A DNA stretch of 15,080 bases from Lentisphaeria bacterium. GTDB lineage: Bacteria > Verrucomicrobiota > Lentisphaeria > Victivallales > Victivallaceae. The stretch is taken from the NCBI GenBank assembly GCA_900768515.1, contig CAAGDG010000021.1, positions 1 to 15,080 on the forward strand, in the 5' to 3' direction. Of this stretch, positions 1 through 7,555 are shown one piece after another. Both the position numbers and the translations under genes were made by a program. Positions within the stretch are counted from its first letter, which is position 1. Each line of letters begins with the position of its first letter. The notes beneath the pieces are model-generated. The model had not been told where the DNA came from and searched no databases. It worked only from the letters and a program-made list of their open reading frames with translations.

Positions 1-1422
1 CAGGCCGAACTGCGCAACGGTTCGCTCGAACTGGTCAAAAGTTTTGCGCGGGAGCAGTCCGAACAGGGGGCCGCGCTGCTCGACGTGAATTTCGGTCTCT
101 CCGGCATCGACGAGACCGCCACCATGCGGCGCGCGATCGCGGAACTGGTTCCGGCGGTCGACACTCCGCTCTGCGTTGACTCCACCTCCCCGGATACGGT
201 GGAGGCCGCGCTCCGGCTCTACCCGGGCCGCGCACTGCTCAATTCAATCTCACTCGAAGCGGAACGCATCGAAAAGGTGCTGCCGATCGCCGCCCGTTAC
301 GGAGCCATGCTGGTGCTGCTTCCCCTGACCGATCACGGCATCCCCGCCACCGCATCGGAACGGATCGCCGCGCTCGAAGCGATTCTCGCCGAAGCGGAAC
401 GGTACGGATACACCGCAGATGAATGCGCGGCCGACGCTCTGATCATGACCATTTCCGCCAATCCGGAGGCGGCGCAGGTCTCGCTCGACTTCATCGAACA
501 CTGTACGAAAAAACTGAAAATGAACACCGTCTGCGGTCTCTCCAACGTCAGCTTCGGACTGCCGGACCGGGCGCAGGTCAACCTCGCGTTTCTCGGGATG
601 GCGCTCGGCCGCGGACTCTCCGGAGCGATCGCCAACCCCTCCGCGCCGGGCATTGTCGAGATGATCCGCTCCTCCGACGCGCTGTCGGGACGCGATCCGG
701 GGCTGGAACGGTATCTGGCCGCCCATGCGGGGAAAAGCTCCAATGCCGCTCCGACGGCCGTTCCTGCTGCGGAAACGCCGGAGCGCGAAGCATCCCCCGC
801 CGAACAGCTCTATGACGCGGTGCTGCGCGGCAGGAAGGAATCCGCGCTCCAGCTGCTCGACCGGGTGCTGGCCGAGGGGGTCGCCCCCGGCGAAATCGTG
901 AACCGGATTCTGATCCCGGCGATCACCGAAGTCGGCGGCCGTTTTGAACGCAAGGAGTACTTTTTGCCGCAGCTGATGCAGAGCGCTTCGGCCATGCAGA
1001 AGGCGATGGCGAAACTGGAGCCGCTGCTCAAAACCGGCGACGGCAACCCGGAAAAGGGACCGGTCTTCGTGCTGGCGACGGTCAAGGGCGATATCCATGA
1101 CATCGGGAAGAACATCGTCGGACTGCTGCTGCAGAACCACCATTTCCGGGTCATCGACCTCGGCAAGGACGTTCCCGCAGAAACCATTGTCGAGACCGCG
1201 ATTCGCGAGAACGCCGCCCTGATCGGACTTTCGGCATTGATGACCACCACCATGCCCCAGATGCGCAAGGTGGTGGAGCTGGCCCGCGCCCGCGGCGTCA
1301 CCATTCCGGTGCTGGTCGGCGGCGCGGCGGTGGACGAGGAGTTCGCCCGGTCGATCGGAGCCGTCTACGCCGCCGACGCGATGGCCACCGTCCGCCGGGC
1401 GCAGGAGCTGTTGAACCACTGA
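1..1422 (+). CDS. metH: Cobalamin-dependent methionine synthase, C-terminal part (5' end outside window)
   Basis: The frame is open from base 1, so the gene starts upstream; the GTG at 85 is an internal Val codon. The visible part begins in a pterin-binding (methyltetrahydrofolate) TIM-barrel domain, with GAALLDVNFG near codons 24-33, then PLCVDS and LLNSIS. A helical cap domain follows (about bases 800-1030), then a B12-binding Rossmann domain. The cobalamin motif DxHxxG reads DIHDIG, with the axial-ligand His codon at 1096-1098, followed by GLSALMTT and VGGAAV. The enzyme would transfer a methyl group from methyl-tetrahydrofolate through cobalamin to homocysteine, in the cytoplasm. It ends about 20 residues after the B12 fold, so the SAM-dependent reactivation domain of E. 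coli MetH is missing, as in Thermotoga-type enzymes that use a separate activator. The homocysteine domain would lie left of the window. Another corrinoid methyltransferase is less likely but possible without that domain. Confidence 0.88.
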   Translation, partial: QAELRNGSLELVKSFAREQSEQGAALLDVNFGLSGIDETATMRRAIAELVPAVDTPLCVDSTSPDTVEAALRLYPGRALLNSISLEAERIEKVLPIAARYGAMLVLLPLTDHGIPATASERIAALEAILAEAERYGYTADECAADALIMTISANPEAAQVSLDFIEHCTKKLKMNTVCGLSNVSFGLPDRAQVNLAFLGMALGRGLSGAIANPSAPGIVEMIRSSDALSGRDPGLERYLAAHAGKSSNAAPTAVPAAETPEREASPAEQLYDAVLRGRKESALQLLDRVLAEGVAPGEIVNRILIPAITEVGGRFERKEYFLPQLMQSASAMQKAMAKLEPLLKTGDGNPEKGPVFVLATVKGDIHDIGKNIVGLLLQNHHFRVIDLGKDVPAETIVETAIRENAALIGLSALMTTTMPQMRKVVELARARGVTIPVLVGGAAVDEEFARSIGAVYAADAMATVRRAQELLNH

Positions 1423-1444
1423 CCGCCGTCCCGCAAGGCGGCGG
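1423..1444 (+). other. GC hairpin with GCAA loop directly after the metH stop
   Basis: Starting on the base after the stop codon, CCGCCG (1423-1428) pairs with CGGCGG (1439-1444). An inner CC/GG pair closes a GCAA tetraloop, leaving a two-base bulge on the left arm. No T-run follows, so it does not look like a standard intrinsic terminator. It may stabilise the mRNA 3' end or assist factor-dependent termination. Confidence 0.4.
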
Positions 1445-1507
1445 CTGGAACCGGGAGCGGAGAGGTCCGGCGGCACACGGGTCCCCCCTCCCCTGCAACG
1501 GAATCGA

Positions 1508-3133
1508 ATGCGTATGGAATTGGGAAACGCACAATGGGTCCGCCGCCGCTGGATGCTGATCGCCCTCGCCCTGATCGCCCTCGGCGCGGTGCTGCGGATC
1601 GATCGGCTCGGGAACGCGCTCGATTATGACGAAATCTGGACGCTGGAGGATTTCGCCACCGGGACAATCCGGGAGATCTTCACCCGGCTCTCCCTTCCGA
1701 ACAACCACCCGCTCAACAGCTTGTCGGTCAAATGGATCAGTTCGCTTTCCCGCGAAGGATTCGCACTCCGGCTGCCGGCCTTCGCCGCCGGAATCCTGAC
1801 CATCCCGCTGGCGGGAATGCTTTCGCTGATGCTCTTCAGACGCCGGAGCGCCGCGCTCTGGACGATGCTTTTCGCCGCACTGTCGGCGCCGCTCGCGCTC
1901 TATTCGCAGCTGGCCCGCGGCTACAGTTTCCAGGTGTTCTTCTGTACGCTCTTCTGGACCGGACTGGCTGCGACAGGCCGATTCCGCCCCGGACGACTCC
2001 GGTGGCTGCCGGAAGCGGCGCTCTTTCTCGGCGGAGCCGGGGCGATTCTGACGCTGCCGACCTCAATTCTCTTTCTCGGCGCCGGAGTGCTTCCGGCACT
2101 CCCCGCACTCCGGCGCGGTCCGCGTTCGGTCTGGGTCGTGCTGGGAGTCGGCGCCGTTCTGAGTCTGTTCTGGTACGGCTGGAATTTTGAACAGTTCCAG
2201 GAAGCACGGCGCTGGGGCAACGCCCTCTCCGGAGTTGGAGAACTCTTCCCATGGGGCGGCGACGTGCTCTGGCAGCTTGCCGCACCGCTGCTCATTCTCG
2301 CGGCGGTCGCCGTATTCCGGTGCGGCCGTTTCGCCCGGTGGATCGCGGTCGCCGCACTGCTCCCGCTGCTGGCGGCAGCGGCCACCCACGCGGGTCCCGC
2401 CCGCGCCTATCTGCCGCTGACGATTCCGATCATTCTGCTGGCGGGAGCGGGGGCCGATTGGCTCTGCGGCAGATTCCGGGGCCGGCTGTGGAGCCGGCTT
2501 CTTCCGGCGGTGCCGCTGCTGCTGGCGGGATACGGATTTTGCCGCTCCACCCTGCCGGAACCACCGGACTGGTACGGCATCTTTCAGGAGAGTTCAGCGT
2601 TTCCGCCGGAGGTGCTGATCCTGTACCCGGCAACCGACTGTCTGCCGCTGATGTGGAACAATCGCCCCGCTTCCACGGACGACTTCCTCGAACGGCTCAC
2701 TTATGCCGGCAACTCTCCCCGTTTGGTCCTGCTCTCCTTTGAAAACAAGCTGAACGGCCTCGGAGCCGATGACAGCGAGCAAAGCGTGGAGCTGCCGCCC
2801 GACGAATCGCGCCGCATCCAGCTGCGATCATTCGCGGGATACCGCTATCAACTGGAAGAAATCAACAAGGTTCCGCCGCCGGGAAGCGCGGTGCTGGCAG
2901 TGGTCTCCCCCCTGCCGGAACGGGAGCTGCAGACGGTTGCGCGCGACATCGCGGACAGCGGAGACGGGTGGCTCCGGATCAACTCCCGGCTGAACCGTCC
3001 GATCCGCTTCCCGGATGGAACTCTCCGGACCGCGCTTCTTCTCGGCGCCCGGATTGCGACCGGTTCCCGGTTCGATCCGGCGGCGATCCGGAATGCGCAT
3101 CCGGGCAGAATCCGGTTCTACCGGATGCGGTGA
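1508..3133 (+). CDS. GT39-like (GT-C fold) polytopic membrane glycosyltransferase
   Basis: A 541-residue protein whose first two-thirds are hydrophobic with many membrane segments (about 15-30, 88-110, 116-133, 141-155, 166-200, 208-224, 255-270, 278-291, 300-316, 328-345), followed by a soluble C-terminal region of about 190 residues. Hallmarks of the ArnT/PMT-like GT-C superfamily are present: the acidic DYDE motif (39-42) in the first external loop, NNHPLN (65-70), RLPAFAAG (88-95) and the QLARGYS segment (134-140). Such enzymes move a sugar from a polyprenyl-phosphate donor to lipid, protein or glycan acceptors on the outer face of the inner membrane. Donor and acceptor cannot be told from sequence. 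The start is uncertain: ATG 1508 and ATG 1514 both lack a clear Shine-Dalgarno. It lies 85 bases after metH and 39 bases before the lipoprotein gene, probably sharing a transcript with the latter. Confidence 0.72.
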   Translation: MRMELGNAQWVRRRWMLIALALIALGAVLRIDRLGNALDYDEIWTLEDFATGTIREIFTRLSLPNNHPLNSLSVKWISSLSREGFALRLPAFAAGILTIPLAGMLSLMLFRRRSAALWTMLFAALSAPLALYSQLARGYSFQVFFCTLFWTGLAATGRFRPGRLRWLPEAALFLGGAGAILTLPTSILFLGAGVLPALPALRRGPRSVWVVLGVGAVLSLFWYGWNFEQFQEARRWGNALSGVGELFPWGGDVLWQLAAPLLILAAVAVFRCGRFARWIAVAALLPLLAAAATHAGPARAYLPLTIPIILLAGAGADWLCGRFRGRLWSRLLPAVPLLLAGYGFCRSTLPEPPDWYGIFQESSAFPPEVLILYPATDCLPLMWNNRPASTDDFLERLTYAGNSPRLVLLSFENKLNGLGADDSEQSVELPPDESRRIQLRSFAGYRYQLEEINKVPPPGSAVLAVVSPLPERELQTVARDIADSGDGWLRINSRLNRPIRFPDGTLRTALLLGARIATGSRFDPAAIRNAHPGRIRFYRMR

Positions 3134-3158
3134 GGCGAGGCGCATTTCCCTGAACAAC

Positions 3159-3165
3159 AAGGAGG
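3159..3165 (+). promoter_or_regulatory. Strong Shine-Dalgarno for the lipoprotein gene
   Basis: AAGGAGG lies 7 bases before the ATG at 3173. It fixes the start of the lipoprotein gene and shows that this genome uses canonical ribosome binding sites. Confidence 0.8.
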
Positions 3166-3172
3166 AACAATC

Positions 3173-3856
3173 ATGCGGATCAATCACTTTTTCTTTCTGT
3201 TTCTTCTGCTCGCTCTGGCCGGTTGCGCCGGTACGCCGAAGTGGAGCGATGAGGAGATTGCCGGCATCTACGTGCTCGGAGAGGTCTGGCAGCCCGGTGC
3301 TTCCGGTTTTCTGCGTCCTTTCCTCGAAGTCGACGGCAAAGGAAAATGGATCACCGTCGAAACCGACAGCGGCCGGGTCTGGTCGTCCGGCTGGACGCGC
3401 GAAGGCAACCGCCTGCTCCTCGCCTCCCCGGAGGAGTTTCCCGCGGAAATCCGGGTGGAACGAGCCGATGACGGACTTCCGATGCTGCGGGTGGAATTGA
3501 ATCGGATCCTTTGGGGGTTCCGCAAAGTCGACTCCATCGGCCGCAAGGTCGGAGAACCGGTTCCCCCCGCGTGGGAGGTCTCGGTCGAAAACCCCGCGCT
3601 CCTGCCGGAGGAAGACCTCCGGATCCTCACGGAAACGCTGCAGAACACCCTCTCGGTGGAGATCTGGTTCCGGCGCGTGGAGTTTCTGAACCGGGACCGG
3701 AAACAGCTCCGGGTTTACGACGTCAAAGGATCTCTCTCGCCGGTCCGGCGCGATCCGGCAATTATTCCACCCCTGCAGCTGACCTTATCTCCCTCCGGCA
3801 GGTTCCTCCTGGAGACCTCCGACCCGGATCTGCTGATCGCCATCTACGCCGACTGA
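3173..3856 (+). CDS. Putative lipoprotein of unknown function
   Basis: A 227-residue protein with a textbook lipoprotein signal: a short basic start (MRINH), a Phe/Leu-rich core, and lipobox L-A-G-C with the lipidated Cys at residue 18. The mature part (about 210 residues) is rich in charged residues and alternating hydrophobics, with repeated short strand-like stretches such as GKWITVETDSGRVW. It probably folds as a small beta-rich envelope domain. I recognise no family. The residue after Cys18 is Ala, so no Asp+2 inner-membrane retention signal is seen and outer-membrane sorting is plausible if the cell is diderm. It follows the GT39-like gene by 39 bases and has a strong ribosome binding site, so it is probably co-transcribed with it; a joint envelope role is inference only. 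Confidence 0.75.
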   Translation: MRINHFFFLFLLLALAGCAGTPKWSDEEIAGIYVLGEVWQPGASGFLRPFLEVDGKGKWITVETDSGRVWSSGWTREGNRLLLASPEEFPAEIRVERADDGLPMLRVELNRILWGFRKVDSIGRKVGEPVPPAWEVSVENPALLPEEDLRILTETLQNTLSVEIWFRRVEFLNRDRKQLRVYDVKGSLSPVRRDPAIIPPLQLTLSPSGRFLLETSDPDLLIAIYAD

Positions 3857-3911
3857 AACAGGATAAATCCATAATAAAATCATATTTTTCTGAAATTCTC
3901 GCAGGTGACTC

Positions 3912-3943
3912 TTGAATTTCATTGAATTCCGGTATAATATAAT
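3912..3943 (+). promoter_or_regulatory. Candidate sigma70-type promoter for the GH57-type gene
   Basis: Within an AT-rich island (about 3865-3965) in otherwise GC-rich DNA there are two overlapping perfect -10 hexamers TATAAT (3933-3938 and 3938-3943). TTGAAT at 3912-3917 is the best -35, with a 15-base spacer to the first -10, shorter than ideal. Transcription would start near 3945-3950, leaving a leader of about 85-90 bases. The preceding lipoprotein gene has no obvious terminator, so read-through is also possible. Confidence 0.5.
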
Positions 3944-3969
3944 CCCATAAAAACCATAAACAAACCATC

Positions 3970-4011
3970 CCGCCTGTTCCGGAGCGGACAATTGCGCGAC
4001 ACTTCAGGCGG
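3970..4011 (+). other. Inverted repeat in the leader of the GH57-type gene
   Basis: CCGCCTG (3970-3976) is matched by CAGGCGG (4005-4011), giving a 7-bp stem with a 28-base loop in the predicted untranslated leader, ending about 11 bases before the Shine-Dalgarno. It could be an mRNA structure or a protein-binding site. I recognise no known riboswitch class. Confidence 0.3.
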
Positions 4012-4034
4012 AATCCATTCGGAAGGGAGTTGCA

Positions 4035-5405
4035 ATGCCGAAAATCATCTTCATGCCCCACGCCAACATCCAGTATTCGCAGCTGCCCCCGGAAAAACGG
4101 GCCTGGGTCTGCGAAAACTGCTACCGTCCACTCTTCGAACTGGTTCGTGACAACGACTGTAAAATTGCATTCGAAGCCTCCGGACGGACGCTGGAGGTCC
4201 TGCATGACGAGGCGCCGGAGGTGCTCGCGCTGCTCCGCTCCCTGATCGCGGAAGGGCGGATCGAACCGATCGGTTCTCCCTTCATCCACGTGATGCTGAC
4301 CAACATTCCGCCCGAGGTCGGACTCGACACCCTGAAACACGGACTCGACGCCTGGGAAAAGTACACCGGAGTGCGCCCCGCAACCGGATGGAATCCGGAG
4401 TGCGGCTGGGCGGGGTTCCTGCCGGAGCTTTACAAGGAGGCCGGTTTCCGCAGTCTGGTCATGGATGCCGACAGCTTCTTTTTGAGTTTTCCCGAAATCC
4501 GCGAGGCGACCGGACTCGCCTACGATGTGCAGGGGCACAGCAACAAGAACCACCTCTTCAAAATTGAGGAGTACATCGCCGACAAACCGGAATTCCTCCG
4601 CTACCTGACCAACCCGTCGGTCGCTCCGAACGGGCTGGAAATGATCTTTCGCTCCGACTGCATGGCGAATCCGATGCTCTGGTACCTGATGGGCGCCACC
4701 GAGGGAATGCGCGACACCCCGGTCAGCATCGGAGAGATTGAGGAAATGCTCCGAAAATGGCTGCCTCGCGTCGAATCGACCGGCAGCTTCATCATGCCGT
4801 ACGCCGAAGATGCCGAATACATCGGTTCGAGCGCCTACTTCTACGTCAAGCAGTTCAACCAGGCGCGCTTCTTCGAACCGGAACCCGGCAGCGTCCGGCG
4901 CTTCCGCGAACTGCTTGAACTGGCGCGCCGGACCGGTTACGAACTTGCCGCTCCGGCGGAAGCGATCGCCACCGCCCGCACCGTGATCCCCAACGAATTC
5001 ATCGAAAACATCGAGAACGGCGCCGCCTGGCACGGCGGCACCGCCAAGGCGTGGGCCAACACCGAATACTCCCGAATCCTCGACCCGGTCTGCCGGTCGA
5101 TTTTCGACGGTATCGAAACCCTACGGAAACGGATCGGCTCCACTCCCGATCTGGACCGGGCGATGAAAGCGCTCGCCGCCGCATACGTTTCGGATTCCCG
5201 GTGGCCGCCGCTGCCGACCAGTCCGGGCCGTTTCAATGTGCGGGAGACCATCGACGACCTCCGGAGCGCCAATGACGCGCTCGCCGCCGCCATGGCCAGT
5301 GCCGGAATTTCCGAAAAGCGGGCGCTCTACTCTTCCGCGCTGATGGCAACCCAGATCCGGCTGGTGGAACGCCAGCTCATGGAACGAAAGTATTTCGGAG
5401 AGTAA
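4035..5405 (+). CDS. GH57-type glycoside hydrolase / alpha-glucanotransferase-like protein
   Basis: A 456-residue protein without signal peptide, so probably cytoplasmic. Its fold signature matches the GH57 (beta/alpha)7 barrel. GSPFIHVMLTNIP (80-92) corresponds to the second conserved region. GWNPECGW (118-125) has Glu122 where GH57 enzymes carry the nucleophile. MPYAEDAEYIG (254-264) offers Asp259 as candidate acid/base. The first conserved region is unusual: His9 is followed by Ala-Asn, not the usual Gln-Pro. Known GH57 members are retaining amylases, 4-alpha-glucanotransferases, branching enzymes and alpha-galactosidases; substrate here is unknown. The family assignment is by motif recognition and the subfamily looks divergent. 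ATG 4035 is preceded by GGAAGGGAG (4021-4029). The gene stands alone behind its own promoter and ends before a strong terminator, convergent with the GHL6-type hydrolase. A non-catalytic or polysaccharide-deacetylase-like role is not excluded. Confidence 0.68.
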   Translation: MPKIIFMPHANIQYSQLPPEKRAWVCENCYRPLFELVRDNDCKIAFEASGRTLEVLHDEAPEVLALLRSLIAEGRIEPIGSPFIHVMLTNIPPEVGLDTLKHGLDAWEKYTGVRPATGWNPECGWAGFLPELYKEAGFRSLVMDADSFFLSFPEIREATGLAYDVQGHSNKNHLFKIEEYIADKPEFLRYLTNPSVAPNGLEMIFRSDCMANPMLWYLMGATEGMRDTPVSIGEIEEMLRKWLPRVESTGSFIMPYAEDAEYIGSSAYFYVKQFNQARFFEPEPGSVRRFRELLELARRTGYELAAPAEAIATARTVIPNEFIENIENGAAWHGGTAKAWANTEYSRILDPVCRSIFDGIETLRKRIGSTPDLDRAMKALAAAYVSDSRWPPLPTSPGRFNVRETIDDLRSANDALAAAMASAGISEKRALYSSALMATQIRLVERQLMERKYFGE

Positions 5406-5412
5406 TCCTTCC

Positions 5413-5453
5413 GGCGGGGGAAGAGGACGGGCGGACGTTCCCCTGCCCCCGCC
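5413..5453 (+). other. GC-rich inverted repeat in the convergent intergenic region
   Basis: GGCGGGGG (5413-5420) is the reverse complement of CCCCCGCC (5446-5453). Inner bases GGGGAA and TTCCCC allow partial extension. It begins 7 bases after the stop of the GH57-type gene and has no T-run, so it is probably not a terminator alone; it may add to transcript end stability. Confidence 0.4.
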
Positions 5454-5464
5454 CCGCGGAAAGC

Positions 5465-5487
5465 CTTTGGACTGCATGCGTCCAAAG
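5465..5487 (+). other. Perfect 8-bp inverted repeat with palindromic loop
   Basis: CTTTGGAC (5465-5472) and GTCCAAAG (5480-5487) are exact reverse complements around a 7-base loop containing the palindrome GCATGC. It lies just upstream of the terminator stem and could form a stem-loop in transcripts from either strand, or be a dyad-symmetric protein site. Confidence 0.5.
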
Positions 5488-5490
5488 ATT

Positions 5491-5530
5491 CCGCCCGGTC
5501 GAATTGCGGGATCGGGCGGGGCTTTTTTTT
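5491..5530 (+). terminator. Rho-independent terminator of the GH57-type gene
   Basis: CCGCCCGGTC (5491-5500) pairs with GATCGGGCGG (5510-5519), ten pairs including one G-U, closing a 9-base loop. Eight consecutive T (5523-5530) follow after GGC. This is a classical intrinsic terminator for rightward transcription. In the leftward direction no T-run follows the stem, so the convergent hydrolase gene is not clearly served by it. Confidence 0.85.
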
Positions 5531-5544
5531 GCATTTGGGAGCCG

Positions 5545-7509
5545 TCACTCCCGGCTCATTTCCAGTTCTACCATCTGGTGCAGCGAAAGTTCGGGAATTT
5601 CGAAACAGCAGTACTCCCCTTCCCGGTTGAAGGGCAGCGGGATGTTTTCCGGAACGAGCCGAACCCTTCCGACCTGCGGCAGCCGCACCCGCACCTTCAG
5701 CCGTTGGAGCGGAACAATGTCCTCGACCACCCCGACCGAACCGCGCATAACCGGGTAGCCGTAAAGCAGATGGAGGATGTACTTATCCTCTCTGCGCATC
5801 AGCGACACCACCCCGGCGGACGGGAAATGTTCCACCCGTACCAGCGGCTTCGGATCGAGCAGTGCGAGGCAGTTGTCCACCAGGTCGCGGTGGAGCTTCA
5901 TCCCCTTGCGCCGGTACATGGTGAAAACCTTGTGTGCGAGATAGATCACGTTTCCCTTCCGGACCACGCCCGGATAGCCGGCATCTCGTCCGGAACACGG
6001 GGTGTTCCCATGCGAACAGAACATCTGTTCGGTCCGGTTGAAACAGGGAGCCAGTACACGCGCCAGCACTTCACCGTCGGTCACGCGCGTCTTCACCCCG
6101 GGAATCGCATTGAAGTAACGGGAACTGACCATGCCGCCGGAGAGTTCCGGACCGACTTCGATGTAATCGATGTACCAGGGGCTGACCCCGTCCGGTTCCG
6201 CGCCGCAGTCGAGGTTGTGAACGCTCTCGCCGCTGGCGAGAATCCGGCCGCCCGACGCGATGAACGCCCGCAGCCGCCCCGCCAAAGTCTGATCGATCTC
6301 GACCTCGTCGGGCAGCACCAGAATCCGGTAACGCCCGAAGTCGGCGCCGGCATCGATCACGTCGAAGAGACGACCGGTTTCGCCGAGCATCATCGCCGCT
6401 CCGGTTTCGGCATCTTCAAAGGCCGGATTGCGGGAGACGGCGCTCGGGGCGAGAATTGCGATTTCGGCAACCATCTCCGTGTTGCGGCAGTACGGCTCCT
6501 TGCGTTCAACCTCGTCGTAGGCCGCGCCGATCAGCCGGTAGGTCGGCTCTTCCAAGCTGCCGTCAGGCTGCATCTGGTCTCCGATCGAACATTTGAGTCC
6601 GAGCATCAGAATGCGCATACACTCGTACCGGAGCGCGGCCACGCTCTTGAAGCCCCCGAACTCCCCCCAGGACTCATGAAATTTCCCGGTCTGCCCGAGC
6701 GCGTCGATTCCTTTGGCGCGGAAGTAGCGGCCGTTCTGCGGAAAATGTTCGTAACCGCCGCACCAGTCGGCGGTCGGCAGCGATTCGATCTCGTAATGGG
6801 TATCGTAGCGGTGGATGTCGTCGCGCCCCTTCCGGTCGGGACCGTTCCAGTAGACGCGGGCATCGGGGCGGATCGAATGGATCACGCCGCAGAGCCGCTC
6901 CATCGCCCGGATCAGGATTTCGGTTCCGAGCTTTGCCGTCGCTGCCGGATCGTCCGGATCGATGCCGCGGTCGGCCATGGTGCGGCGGCAGCATTCACAG
7001 TAGCAGGGGGTCTCCCGGATGATGTCGTAAAAAATACCGATCGGCCTGTAGAGTTCCATAACCTCGCGAGTAACCTCTTCCAGATGATCGAGGTAGGGGG
7101 TGTTGAGACAAATCCGTTTCCAGCTCCGCCGGACGCCGTCCTTGACCGACCAGTCCAGTTCGACCCCTTCGCGGTTGCGCACCACCCACTCCGGATGGAG
7201 ACGCCCGATCCGTTCGTTCCAGCCGACCGTGATGTAGACCGGCATATCGATGTCGGCCTCCTTCGCCGCCGCCAGCATCCGGGGAAGCAGCGGCGTTGCG
7301 AGATGGGGATGGCACTCCCCGACCCGGGTCGGATAGTAACTCCAGCCGTGGTGACAGACGGCGAACGCGGTCACCGAATTGACATGCCCCCGCCGCAGCG
7401 CGGAGATGAATTTCTGCTCGTCGAAGTTCGCTCCCACATTCTCGATCCATTCAGAGGTGTGAAAATCGAGGTGAACCTGACGGTAACGAAGTTCCGGAAA
7501 TTTCCGCAT
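5545..7509 (-). CDS. GHL6 / beta-galactosidase-trimerisation-type glycoside hydrolase (possibly GH151-like)
   Basis: A 654-residue protein without signal peptide, so probably cytoplasmic. Residues 8-330 resemble the 'hypothetical glycosyl hydrolase 6' TIM-barrel: RQVHLDFHTSEWIENVG (10-26), AFAVCHHGWSYYPTRVG (48-64), VYITVGWNERIG (91-102), GIFYDI (158-163), a Cys cluster (169, 171, 173, 174), and HESWGEFGG (278-286). Residues about 345-470 resemble the flavodoxin-like beta-galactosidase trimerisation domain (YRILVLPDEVEI, IASGGRILASGES). A beta-rich C-terminal domain follows. This architecture occurs in putative beta-galactosidases and, as I recall, GH151 alpha-L-fucosidases; the substrate cannot be fixed and I do not assign the catalytic pair. 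The start (7507-7509) fits the family N-terminus, but no Shine-Dalgarno is visible. It lies 85 bases downstream of lctD on the same strand, separated by a GC hairpin. Confidence 0.78.
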   Translation of the reverse strand: MRKFPELRYRQVHLDFHTSEWIENVGANFDEQKFISALRRGHVNSVTAFAVCHHGWSYYPTRVGECHPHLATPLLPRMLAAAKEADIDMPVYITVGWNERIGRLHPEWVVRNREGVELDWSVKDGVRRSWKRICLNTPYLDHLEEVTREVMELYRPIGIFYDIIRETPCYCECCRRTMADRGIDPDDPAATAKLGTEILIRAMERLCGVIHSIRPDARVYWNGPDRKGRDDIHRYDTHYEIESLPTADWCGGYEHFPQNGRYFRAKGIDALGQTGKFHESWGEFGGFKSVAALRYECMRILMLGLKCSIGDQMQPDGSLEEPTYRLIGAAYDEVERKEPYCRNTEMVAEIAILAPSAVSRNPAFEDAETGAAMMLGETGRLFDVIDAGADFGRYRILVLPDEVEIDQTLAGRLRAFIASGGRILASGESVHNLDCGAEPDGVSPWYIDYIEVGPELSGGMVSSRYFNAIPGVKTRVTDGEVLARVLAPCFNRTEQMFCSHGNTPCSGRDAGYPGVVRKGNVIYLAHKVFTMYRRKGMKLHRDLVDNCLALLDPKPLVRVEHFPSAGVVSLMRREDKYILHLLYGYPVMRGSVGVVEDIVPLQRLKVRVRLPQVGRVRLVPENIPLPFNREGEYCCFEIPELSLHQMVELEMSRE

Positions 7510-7530
7510 AACAAAATCTGTTGACTTTAA

Positions 7531-7536
7531 ATCATA
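7531..7536 (-). promoter_or_regulatory. Possible -10 element for the GHL6-type hydrolase gene
   Basis: On the minus strand TATGAT (7536 to 7531) lies 21 bases before the start codon in a short AT-rich patch. No matching -35 hexamer is found 17 bases upstream, where the sequence is GC-rich hairpin. A start from here would leave a leader of only about 14 bases without a Shine-Dalgarno. Weak evidence. Confidence 0.25.
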
Positions 7537-7555
7537 AACATCAGACGCAACTTCT

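Noticed and set aside
250..1476. A 408-codon - strand open frame opposite metH
   Set aside because: Antisense shadow of metH, whose B12 motif and domain order are unambiguous.
3762..5033. A 423-codon - strand open frame opposite the GH57-type gene
   Set aside because: It runs through the AT-rich promoter island and the lipoprotein end without a plausible domain; the + strand gene has a Shine-Dalgarno and conserved motifs.
5467..7524. A 685-codon open frame on the + strand opposite the GHL6-type hydrolase
   Set aside because: It is the antisense shadow of a real gene in GC-rich DNA with G/C-biased third positions. Its translation is low-complexity (Pro, Arg, His-rich) with no motif, and it crosses the intrinsic terminator.
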